Source of the DNA: Caldisericaceae bacterium
GTDB taxonomy: Bacteria; Calditrichota; Calditrichia; Calditrichales; Calditrichaceae
Direction: 5' to 3'
Assembly (NCBI GenBank): GCA_021160885.1
Contig: JAGHBR010000273.1
Span: 1-9,382 of the forward strand
DNA: 9,382 nt
The notes beneath the pieces were generated by a model. The model made no database searches and was not told the origin of the DNA. It was given only the letters and a program-made list of their open reading frames with translations. A program made the position numbers and the translations under genes. The stretch's first letter is position 1, and each line of letters starts with the position of its first letter. Shown here piece by piece: positions 1 through 7,385 of the stretch.

Positions 1-23
1 GAAGGCCACTGGCCTGAATTTTT

Positions 24-1757
24 ATGATAGATCGATTGCTTAAATTTAGAAACTTCGATTTAAATCTACGCTTTTTGGTTTATTTTTTGCTTTTTGCCTA
101 TGTGCCGCTCACCATCTTTAGTGTAGTAGGGTATTTTTTGAACAGAAGGATTTTGCAACAAATTTACAGCCATGATCAACAACAATATGTGCTAAGCTGG
201 CAAAAAAACTATCAACGAATCGTAGAAGGTGAAAAGGCTGTCTATTCGATTTTATTAAAAAATCTGGATGATCCTGAAAAAATTTTTGAAATCGAGCATC
301 CTGATGCTGCCTTTGTCAGCAGGCCTATTGCCCTGTTTAAAAATGGTCAATTAATTGCCTCCACAGGGCAAATGAATGATTTAAAATCCGATTTAAATTG
401 GATATTGCAAAGTAAAAGCAATCTTTATTTTAATTTAAATGATAATACTTTTTGGTTTCGCCTGCAAATAAACGCCGGGCAAATTCTTATTGTGAAATAT
501 CCTGTTCACAATTTATTGACCAACGAATTTTTAATTCATCAAAACACACAAATTTATTTAATTTCCGAAGAACAGGGTGTGGTCATATCCAAGCAGGAAA
601 TAAAATTATTCGATCAAAATTTAGATTTAAGAAAAAAACAAATGACCGATTTCCTGCAATCGTTAACTCAAAATCCCGAATGGTTAACGGTTGTGAATAA
701 TTTTGAACCGGGCTGGAAAGTCGCCTACCAACGCAGTACCAAAGCCATTTTTAGTCCGTTGAAAAAATTCCTCTTACAGATCATTGTGGCCAATTTAGCC
801 ATTGGTATTTTACTGCTTGTCTTTGCCATTTTTACGGCACAAAGTATCTCCAGCCCCATTCGCATGTTGGCCGAGGCAGCCAAAAGGATAAGCCACGGTC
901 ATTTGAATGAGGCCTTTCCCATAAAAGGCAAGGACGAGATTAAGGAACTGGCCATCGAATTTGAGACCATGCGCCAAAAACTGCTGGAATCTTATCAGAA
1001 TTTAGAAAAGAAAATCGAGGAAAGAACGCGTGCCCTGCGCGAAGCGCAGTTCCAAATTTCCCATCAGGAAAAGATGGCCAGTATTGGCTTATTAGCTGCT
1101 GGCATTGCCCACGAAATTGGCAATCCATTAACCAGTATCTCTTCCATGACGCAAATTATCAAGCGTAAAGTCAATGACGAAAATGTAGAGCAATATTTAA
1201 ACACTATTCGTGAAAACATCGATCGTATTTCCCGCATTGTACGGGAGCTGGTCAATTTTGCCCGTCCTTCCAGTTTAGAAGCAACCTGGGTAAATGTGAA
1301 TAACGTGATCCGCAACGCCTATGGCATCGTAAAATATGACAAAAGAGCCAAAACGGTTGAATTTAAATTGAATTTACAGGAAAACCTGCCCAACTTGTTT
1401 CTGGTTTCTGATCAATTGCTACAGGTTGTTCTGAACATTTTGTTGAATGCCATTGACGCTTTAAAGGATGGTAAGGGAACGATTGAAATTGAATCCAAAC
1501 AGAAAGGCGAGTACATTCTGATAACTATTACCGATGATGGGATCGGGATTCCTGAAGAAAATTTAACTAAAATATTCGAACCATTTTTTACAACAAAAGA
1601 TGTGGGGCGTGGAACTGGTCTTGGACTTTCTGTGAGTTATGGAATCATTAAGAACTTTAATGGTTCTCTTCAGGTTAAAAGTAAAGTGGGAGAGGGAAGT
1701 ACCTTTACCATTAAACTGCCAGTGAAAACTAAAATGGAGAATTTGGATGAAGGCTAA
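24..1757 (+). CDS. Membrane-bound sensor histidine kinase (NtrB/AtoS-like, HAMP-HisKA-HATPase)
   Basis: This is the sensor of a two-component system; it should autophosphorylate on His and pass the phosphate to the NtrC-type regulator encoded next. Visible in the 577 residues: a first membrane segment at about 17-39, an extracytoplasmic sensor region of about 208 residues (40-248), a second membrane segment at about 250-271, a HAMP linker at about 272-325 and a short coiled coil ending near 345. The kinase core follows: H-box with HEIGNP and phospho-acceptor H363, N-box with N471/N475 (NILLNAIDAL), G1 box DDGIGIP (504-510), F-box FEPFFTTK (518-525) and G2 box GTGLGLS (530-536). All catalytic boxes are intact. 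The H-box type resembles kinases that partner NtrC-family regulators. The sensor region ends in a GWKVAYQ segment, which recalls Cache-type ligand domains, but the ligand is unknown. No clear Shine-Dalgarno precedes the ATG; it lies in an ATGA that could overlap the stop of an upstream gene. Confidence 0.93.
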   Translation: MIDRLLKFRNFDLNLRFLVYFLLFAYVPLTIFSVVGYFLNRRILQQIYSHDQQQYVLSWQKNYQRIVEGEKAVYSILLKNLDDPEKIFEIEHPDAAFVSRPIALFKNGQLIASTGQMNDLKSDLNWILQSKSNLYFNLNDNTFWFRLQINAGQILIVKYPVHNLLTNEFLIHQNTQIYLISEEQGVVISKQEIKLFDQNLDLRKKQMTDFLQSLTQNPEWLTVVNNFEPGWKVAYQRSTKAIFSPLKKFLLQIIVANLAIGILLLVFAIFTAQSISSPIRMLAEAAKRISHGHLNEAFPIKGKDEIKELAIEFETMRQKLLESYQNLEKKIEERTRALREAQFQISHQEKMASIGLLAAGIAHEIGNPLTSISSMTQIIKRKVNDENVEQYLNTIRENIDRISRIVRELVNFARPSSLEATWVNVNNVIRNAYGIVKYDKRAKTVEFKLNLQENLPNLFLVSDQLLQVVLNILLNAIDALKDGKGTIEIESKQKGEYILITITDDGIGIPEENLTKIFEPFFTTKDVGRGTGLGLSVSYGIIKNFNGSLQVKSKVGEGSTFTIKLPVKTKMENLDEG

Positions 1758-3102
1758 TATATTGGTCGTGGATGATGAGCGTTCCATCCGTGACTCTCTT
1801 GAATTAGTATTAAAGGAAGAAGGATATGAAGTAGCCACAGCCAGTGATGGCAAGCAGGCTATGGAATTATTGCAAAATCGAGATTTTGACATCATGATTA
1901 CAGACCTCAAAATGCCTGGAATTGATGGGATTCAACTGACAAATCATTGCCTGCAAACCTACCCGCAAACTTCTGTTATCATCATCACGGCGTACGGAAG
2001 TTTGGAAACAGCTATTGAAGCTTTACGCCTGGGCGCCTATGATTACATTTTAAAACCATTTGAATTTGATGATGTGCTGATTAAAGTCCAAAATTTAATC
2101 AAACACAAAGAGCTTATTTTAGAAAACCAGGCCTTACGGCGTGAAATTCATGCTCGATATGACTTCAGCAATATTGTTGGTCAAAGTCAGCAAATGAAAG
2201 AAGTATTTAAGCTCATCGAAAAAGTAGCCAAGACCAAAGGCAACGTCTTGATCACCGGTAAAAGTGGCACTGGTAAAGAATTGGTTGCGCGAGCCATTCA
2301 TTACAATAGCGATCGGGCCAACAAACCGTTTGTGGCCATTAACTGCGGCGCTATTGTGGGCACTTTGATGGAAAGCGAATTTTTTGGTCATAAAAAAGGT
2401 TCTTTCACCGGAGCTATTCGTGATAAAGACGGATATTTTAAAATCGCCAATGGAGGTACTCTGTTCCTGGATGAAGTGGGCGATATTCCGCTTCATTTAC
2501 AGGTAAAACTTTTACGTGCCATTGAAGAAGGCGTCATCCTGCCGGTAGGCGGTACAACTCCCATTAAAATTGATGTGCGGATTATTGCAGCCACCAACCG
2601 CGATTTACTGAAAGACATTGAAGAAGGGCGTTTCAGAGACGATTTGTACTATCGCCTGAATGTTGTTGAAATAAAATTACCTTCCTTAAACGAACGCAAG
2701 GAAGACATTCCTTTATTAGTAGATCACTTCATTAAAAAATACAATTACGAATTAAAACGACGCGTTTTGGGGACAGATAACGAAACCATGCGTATCTTGA
2801 TAAATTATCCGTGGAAAGGAGGCATCCGGGAATTAGAAAACGTCATTGAACGCGCTTTGATCCTTTGTGAAGGGGACTACATTATTAAAGAAGATCTACC
2901 ACCTAACATGGTACAGGATGAATATTTAAGTACCGTACCTGACCGCTTAAAAGACGCAGTGGCAGCTTTTGAAAAAGAGCATATTTTGAACATCCTGAGA
3001 AGAACCGAAAACAACAAAGAAAAGGCTGCCAAATTATTAGATATCAGTTTGTCCTCTTTGTACCGCAAGATGGACGAACTGGGAATTAAAAATATTAGCT
3101 AA
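1747..3102 (+). CDS. Sigma-54-dependent response regulator, NtrC family (REC-AAA+-Fis HTH)
   Basis: A transcriptional activator that, when phosphorylated by the cognate kinase, should form an ATPase oligomer and open sigma-54 promoters. The receiver domain (1 to about 120) has the acidic pocket D9/D10, phospho-acceptor D53 in TDLKMPG, T81 and K103. The AAA+ domain (about 140-370) has Walker A at 171-177 (GKSGTGK, with Lys where the family usually has Glu), the sigma-54 contact loop as GSFTGA (218-223, a known variant of GAFTGA) and Walker B with D242/E243. The C-terminus (about 409-447) is a Fis-type helix-turn-helix (NNKEKAAKLLDIS...SLYRKM). At 451 residues it has the usual length. The start overlaps the kinase by 11 bases and is served by GGAG at 1736-1739, inside the kinase gene, so the two are probably translationally coupled. 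The target promoters are unknown; the nearest candidates by position are the malic enzyme and ptb-buk genes. Confidence 0.95.
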   Translation: MKANILVVDDERSIRDSLELVLKEEGYEVATASDGKQAMELLQNRDFDIMITDLKMPGIDGIQLTNHCLQTYPQTSVIIITAYGSLETAIEALRLGAYDYILKPFEFDDVLIKVQNLIKHKELILENQALRREIHARYDFSNIVGQSQQMKEVFKLIEKVAKTKGNVLITGKSGTGKELVARAIHYNSDRANKPFVAINCGAIVGTLMESEFFGHKKGSFTGAIRDKDGYFKIANGGTLFLDEVGDIPLHLQVKLLRAIEEGVILPVGGTTPIKIDVRIIAATNRDLLKDIEEGRFRDDLYYRLNVVEIKLPSLNERKEDIPLLVDHFIKKYNYELKRRVLGTDNETMRILINYPWKGGIRELENVIERALILCEGDYIIKEDLPPNMVQDEYLSTVPDRLKDAVAAFEKEHILNILRRTENNKEKAAKLLDISLSSLYRKMDELGIKNIS

Positions 3103-3123
3103 ATTCAAACTCTGGAGGGCAAC

Positions 3124-5370
3124 ATGATTCGAAAAGAAGACGCACTGGCCTATCATTCTGAAGGCCGAAAAGGTAAAATTGAGGTTGTTAATACCAAACC
3201 ATGTTTAACGCAACGTGATCTTTCGCTGGCGTACACACCAGGTGTAGCCGAACCATGCCGTGAGATCGAAAAAAATCCCGATCTGGCTTATGAATACACG
3301 GCTAAAGGGAATTTGGTTGCAGTTGTTTCTAATGGAACGGCAGTACTGGGACTTGGCGATATTGGCCCGTTGGCCGGCAAGCCAGTAATGGAAGGCAAAG
3401 GGGTGCTCTTTAAACGCTTTGCTGATATTGACGTGTTTGATATCGAAATCAATTCGAAGGATCCAGACGAAATTGTTCGCACAGTTAAGTTGCTGGAGCC
3501 AACCTTCGGCGGCATTAATTTAGAAGATATCAAAGCGCCAGAATGCTTTTACATCGAGGAAAAGTTGATCGAAATCATGGACATTCCTGTTTTTCATGAT
3601 GACCAGCATGGAACGGCCATTATTTCTGCAGCGGCCTTACTTAATGCACTCTATTTGCAGGGCAAAAAAATTGAAGATGTAAAAGTGGTCTTTAGTGGCG
3701 CTGGTGCAGCGGGCATTGCCTGCGCTACACTGTACTGTGAATTGGGTGTGTGTAAAGAAAATCTCTATATGGTTGACTCCAAAGGTCTGGTTTACAAAGG
3801 CCGAAAAGAGGGTATGAATCCTTACAAAGAACGGTTCGCCAATGGCGATAGTCCAGCTACTTTGGCAGAAGTCATGAAAGGTGCCGATGTGTTTGCCGGC
3901 GTGTCGGTTGCCGGTCTAGTGACCAAAGAGATGGTCAAATCCATGGCCGACAAACCTATCATTATGGCCATGGCCAATCCCGATCCGGAGATTCGGTACG
4001 AAGACGCCATTTCCGTACGTGACGATTTAATCATGGCTACCGGACGTTCAGACTATCCTAACCAGGTGAATAATGTTTTAGGATTCCCCTTTATTTTCCG
4101 CGGTGCACTGGACGTACACGCTCGTAAAATAAACATGGAAATGAAAAAAGCAGCCGTGCATGCTTTAGCTGATTTAGCCAGACAGGATGTGCCGGATTCA
4201 GTGATTAGAGCCTATGGTGGCAAACCATTTTCGTTTGGGCCAGAGTACATCATTCCCAAACCATTCGATCCACGAGTTTTAACCTGGGAAGCCTTAGCTG
4301 TTGCCAGAGCCGCCGTGGAAACTGGTGTGGCTCGTAAAAAAATCACCGATTGGGATGCTTATCGTGACGCCCTGGAAAGCCGTCTGGGTCGTTCCCACGA
4401 AATTTCACGAATCCTGATTAACAAAGCTAAGGACATCAAAAAACGGATTGTGCTGCCGGAAGGCGAAGAAATTAAAGTTTTGCGATCGGCTCAAATTTTG
4501 ATCGATGAAGATATTGTGCAACCCATTTTATTAGGTGAAAAAGAAAAAATTCATGCTCTGGCTGAAAAATATAATCTCGATATCAACAAAGCAGAAATTA
4601 TCGAATTTTCCAAAAGTGATAAAATTGAGACTTATGTTGATGAACTTTATCGCCTGCGTCAGCGCAAAGGATTGACTCGCAACGCCTGTCACCGGTTGTT
4701 AACTACGGATCACAACTATTATGGCGTGATGATGGTACGCATGGGAGATGCTGATGGTATGGTTTCCGGCGTGAATCATTACTATCCTGAAGTTATTCGA
4801 CCAGCGCTGCAAATTTTGGAAGTTCAGAAAGATAAAAAATTCATTGCTGGCTTGTACGCCATGGTCTTCAAAAAAGAGACTATTTTCTTTGCCGATACCA
4901 CCGTTAATATTGAGTCAACAGCGGAAATTTTGGCCAATACTGCCATCATGGTTGCAGATAAGGTCAAAAAGACGTTTGATATTGAACCCCGCATTGCCAT
5001 GTTAAGTTTTAGCAATTTTGGCAGTGTCCGCCATCCATTCTCAGAAAAAGTTGCCAAAGCAACGCAAATGGTTAAAGAGATGCGCCCCGATTTGATAATT
5101 GACGGTGAAATGCAGGTCGATTTAGCATTCGATACGGAACTACGGGAACGCGATTACAACTTCTCGGATTTGAAAGGTCGGGCAAATGTATTAATCTTTC
5201 CGTCGCTGGAAGCCGGAAATATTGGTTACAAACTGATGGCTCGTCTTGGTGGAGCAGAAGCCATTGGGCCAATTTTAGTGGGACTGGAAAAATCGGTGCA
5301 TGTACTGCAACGGCACTGCGATGTAGATACCATCGTTCGCATGTGCGCAATTGCTGCTTTGGACGCTTAA
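3124..5370 (+). CDS. maeB: Malic enzyme, MaeB type, with C-terminal phosphotransacetylase-like domain
   Basis: Oxidatively decarboxylates malate to pyruvate and CO2 while reducing NAD(P)+, in the cytoplasm. The N-terminal half (about 1-430) carries the malic enzyme signature: AYTPGVAEPC with Y37, SNGTAVLGLGDIG (69-81), catalytic Lys probably K92, metal ligands E134/D135 and D160 (FHDDQHGTA), the dinucleotide fold GAGAAG (192-197) and MANPDPE. The C-terminal part (about 440-748) is a phosphate acetyl/butyryl-transferase-like domain with RIVLPEGEE, DGMVSGVNH (544-552), LSFSNFGS (627-634) and FPSLEAGNIGYK (692-703). In characterised MaeB proteins this domain is regulatory (acetyl-CoA sensing) and not catalytic; that is family knowledge, not shown here. 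The 748-residue length matches the MaeB class. NADP preference is assumed from the class. GGAGG at 3114-3118 fixes the start, 21 bases after the response regulator stop, which suggests co-transcription. A strong terminator follows directly. Confidence 0.95.
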   Translation: MIRKEDALAYHSEGRKGKIEVVNTKPCLTQRDLSLAYTPGVAEPCREIEKNPDLAYEYTAKGNLVAVVSNGTAVLGLGDIGPLAGKPVMEGKGVLFKRFADIDVFDIEINSKDPDEIVRTVKLLEPTFGGINLEDIKAPECFYIEEKLIEIMDIPVFHDDQHGTAIISAAALLNALYLQGKKIEDVKVVFSGAGAAGIACATLYCELGVCKENLYMVDSKGLVYKGRKEGMNPYKERFANGDSPATLAEVMKGADVFAGVSVAGLVTKEMVKSMADKPIIMAMANPDPEIRYEDAISVRDDLIMATGRSDYPNQVNNVLGFPFIFRGALDVHARKINMEMKKAAVHALADLARQDVPDSVIRAYGGKPFSFGPEYIIPKPFDPRVLTWEALAVARAAVETGVARKKITDWDAYRDALESRLGRSHEISRILINKAKDIKKRIVLPEGEEIKVLRSAQILIDEDIVQPILLGEKEKIHALAEKYNLDINKAEIIEFSKSDKIETYVDELYRLRQRKGLTRNACHRLLTTDHNYYGVMMVRMGDADGMVSGVNHYYPEVIRPALQILEVQKDKKFIAGLYAMVFKKETIFFADTTVNIESTAEILANTAIMVADKVKKTFDIEPRIAMLSFSNFGSVRHPFSEKVAKATQMVKEMRPDLIIDGEMQVDLAFDTELRERDYNFSDLKGRANVLIFPSLEAGNIGYKLMARLGGAEAIGPILVGLEKSVHVLQRHCDVDTIVRMCAIAALDA

Positions 5371-5377
5371 ACTTAAA

Positions 5378-5414
5378 TAAAAAATCCCCGAATATAATTC
5401 GGGGATTTTTTTTT
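5378..5414 (+). terminator. Intrinsic (rho-independent) terminator after maeB
   Basis: An 11-base perfect stem (5383-5393 pairing with 5397-5407, core TCCCCGAAT/ATTCGGGGA) closes a 3-base loop and runs straight into a T tract to 5414. The A-rich left flank (5376-5384) mirrors the T tract, so the structure could also stop antisense transcription. It lies 8-12 bases after the malic enzyme stop and separates the kinase-regulator-maeB unit from the GGDEF-ptb-buk unit. Confidence 0.95.
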
Positions 5415-5434
5415 AAATTATATCTGCCCAAAAC

Positions 5435-5440
5435 AGGAGG
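5435..5440 (+). promoter_or_regulatory. Strong Shine-Dalgarno that fixes the start of the GAF-GGDEF gene
   Basis: AGGAGG with a 7-base spacer to the ATG at 5448. It decides between this start and an in-frame ATG at 5343. The upstream ATG would overlap the end of maeB and require translating through the terminator hairpin. Confidence 0.85.
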
Positions 5441-5447
5441 GCTTACC

Positions 5448-6455
5448 ATGGATCAAAAAGTTTTTGCCGTCATTGAAAAGAGTCTTGCTGAAATTAAAAG
5501 CGCCAAAAACTGTGAGCGCATTTTACATGATTTATTAGCAGAACTTGTGAAGTTGCTTGATTTGCATGTGGCGGCTATTGTAGAATTAAATCCGGATACC
5601 GAGCAGCTGGAAATTCGCAATTTTCACAACTTGTCATGGAATTTTTGTAAAAACTACCGCCGACAAATTGATTCCCAATTATTACGTGAAGTGATCTGGA
5701 AAAATCAGGATATTAATATTCCGGAAAAAAAACACGCGCAAAAGGTTGTAGACCATTTACAAATGGAACATGATTTTGTTTCGGCCTTTGTGACCAGTTT
5801 AAATGCATTTCAGCAACCACTTGGATTTTTATACGTTGATTCTTTAACGTTAAATTATTTTAACGAAGAACGGCAGCAAATTGTCAGAATCTATGCCAGT
5901 TTAATTTCAATAGTTCTGCATCTGGAAAGAATCAATCAAAAAATGAGGCAATTAGACCGCATCGATGAAGAATCTGGCGCTTTACGTTTTGAATATTATT
6001 TACCGTTTTTAAAGGAAAATTTTCATCGTAGCACGCGCATGAATGAACCTTACGCACTCCTTTTAATAGACCTGGAAAAATTTGGGCATATTATTACCCA
6101 TTATGGTGTTGAGGTGTCCCGACAATTACTCAGGGAAATGGTTGGCCAGATTAAAACACAATTGCGAAAATACGATGAAATCTGTCGTTTTGGGGCTGAT
6201 GAATTTTTGATCAGTTTGCCTGCTACAAATAGTAAAAATGCCTTTGAAGTAGCTAAAAAAATTGATAACATCTTACAACAATCCGAATTTACCGATAAAA
6301 AATTGAAAGTTAAGGTTTTTATTGGAATCGCCTCATTTCCGGAAAATGCCAATTCATTGAATGGTTTACTTGTGGCTGTTAAAAATGCCTTGATGAGCGC
6401 TAAACGAATATCAGAACCTCAAAGAATTGCTACGATTTCAACTAAATTTGACTAA
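5448..6455 (+). CDS. GAF-like plus degenerate GGDEF-domain protein (signalling, possibly non-catalytic)
   Basis: A 335-residue soluble protein with no signal peptide or membrane segment. Residues about 20-165 look like a GAF domain (paired helices, then AAIVELNPDTEQLEI and LGFLYVDS strands). Residues about 175-330 look like a GGDEF fold: the first metal-binding Asp is kept (LLLIDLEKF, D208), and the signature reads RFGADEF (247-253) where active enzymes have (G/A/S)G(D/E)E(F/Y). The usual FKxIND..GH..GD stretch is replaced by FGHIITHYGVEVSR, so the guanine-contacting Asn and the following GD pair are missing. Cyclic-di-GMP synthesis is therefore doubtful; it may bind a nucleotide or act as a protein-interaction module. 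The chosen start has AGGAGG 7 bases upstream. The gene leads the ptb-buk unit (15 bases to ptb), which suggests a regulatory or sensory tie to acyl-phosphate metabolism, though only position supports this. Confidence 0.85.
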   Translation: MDQKVFAVIEKSLAEIKSAKNCERILHDLLAELVKLLDLHVAAIVELNPDTEQLEIRNFHNLSWNFCKNYRRQIDSQLLREVIWKNQDINIPEKKHAQKVVDHLQMEHDFVSAFVTSLNAFQQPLGFLYVDSLTLNYFNEERQQIVRIYASLISIVLHLERINQKMRQLDRIDEESGALRFEYYLPFLKENFHRSTRMNEPYALLLIDLEKFGHIITHYGVEVSRQLLREMVGQIKTQLRKYDEICRFGADEFLISLPATNSKNAFEVAKKIDNILQQSEFTDKKLKVKVFIGIASFPENANSLNGLLVAVKNALMSAKRISEPQRIATISTKFD

Positions 6456-6470
6456 TCGAAAGGGATTGCC

Positions 6471-7370
6471 ATGTTGAAAAACTTTAAGCAAATGCTTACT
6501 CATGTTTCGAAAATGGAGAGACGAAAAATTGCTGTAGCCATGGCTCAGGATTCCGAAGTGTTGCTTGCTTTGAATGCTGCGTATTCTGCCGGATTGGGAG
6601 ATGCCATCCTGGTTGGTGATCGCACCGAAATTATTCATCGGGCAGAAGAAGAAAATATCAATATAAAAAATTTCGAAATCGTTGATATTAAAGACGAAAA
6701 AAAATGCGTACGTGAAGCCATCGAGTTAGTGCGATCGGGCGAAGCACAGGTTATTATGAAAGGAATTTGCAGTACCGCGAATTTTTTAAAAGGCATTTTA
6801 AATAAAGAGTACGGCTTGCGTGATTCTGAAGTCCTTTCGCATCTGGCGATTTTCGAAAGTCCCAATTACCCAAAATTGTTGTTTATGTCCGATGCAGCCA
6901 TGAACATTGCCCCTGACTTAAAAACCAAAATTGGCATTACCAACAATGCCATTAAAGCAGCCCATGCCCTGGGATACAAAAAGCCAAAAGTAGCTATTCT
7001 TTCTGCTGTAGAAAAAGTTAATGCAGAAAACATGCCTTCTTCGGCAGAAGCCGCCATCATGGCCAAAATGGCGGAGCGTGGTCAATTGCCAGCGGCCATT
7101 GTAGATGGACCTCTGGCCTTGGACAACGCACTCTCGCCCAAAGCAAATCAGGTTAAAGGATTGTACTCACCGGTAGGGGGTAAGGCCGATATCTGTATTG
7201 TTCCCAATATCGAAGCCGGTAATATTTTTTACAAATTGATGACCATTTTGGGCAACGCACTGGTTGCTGGCATTATTTTGGGCGCAGCAGTTCCTGTGGT
7301 ACTCACCTCGCGTGCTGATTCAGAGAATGCTAAATTTTTATCCATTGCTACTGCACTGGCTGTCAGTTAA
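6471..7370 (+). CDS. ptb: Phosphate butyryltransferase (phosphate acyltransferase family)
   Basis: Catalyses butyryl-CoA + phosphate to butyryl-phosphate + CoA in the cytoplasm, the first step of the Ptb-Buk route to butyrate and ATP. The 299-residue length is that of Ptb and shorter than multi-domain phosphotransacetylases. Family marks include KIAVAMAQDSEVLLAL near the N-terminus, VMKGICSTANFLKGIL, VPNIEAGNIFYK (244-255) and the C-terminal LTSRADS (278-284), the last typical of Ptb/Pta active sites. The adjacent butyrate kinase supports Ptb over Pta. Branched acyl-CoA substrates (isobutyryl, isovaleryl) are equally possible. The AAAGGGA at 6459-6465 serves the ATG; spacing to the preceding GGDEF gene and to buk is 15 bases each. 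It is a homologue of the C-terminal domain of the malic enzyme upstream. Confidence 0.92.
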   Translation: MLKNFKQMLTHVSKMERRKIAVAMAQDSEVLLALNAAYSAGLGDAILVGDRTEIIHRAEEENINIKNFEIVDIKDEKKCVREAIELVRSGEAQVIMKGICSTANFLKGILNKEYGLRDSEVLSHLAIFESPNYPKLLFMSDAAMNIAPDLKTKIGITNNAIKAAHALGYKKPKVAILSAVEKVNAENMPSSAEAAIMAKMAERGQLPAAIVDGPLALDNALSPKANQVKGLYSPVGGKADICIVPNIEAGNIFYKLMTILGNALVAGIILGAAVPVVLTSRADSENAKFLSIATALAVS

Positions 7371-7385
7371 TGGGGGAGAAACAAA

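Noticed and set aside
940..1315. Open frames on the minus strand inside the kinase, and similar ones within the other genes
   Set aside because: They lie wholly inside strongly supported + strand genes, lack family motifs and have no suitable ribosome binding sites.
5285..5300. Sigma-54-like GG-N10-GC word (TGGAAAAATCGGTGCA)
   Set aside because: It lies inside the maeB coding region, matches the -24/-12 consensus poorly, and the terminator lies between it and the next gene.
5343..5447. N-terminal extension of the GAF-GGDEF protein to an ATG at 5343
   Set aside because: It would overlap the end of maeB, translate through the terminator hairpin and ignore the strong AGGAGG before 5448; the extra residues are terminator-encoded Lys/Ile/Phe low complexity.
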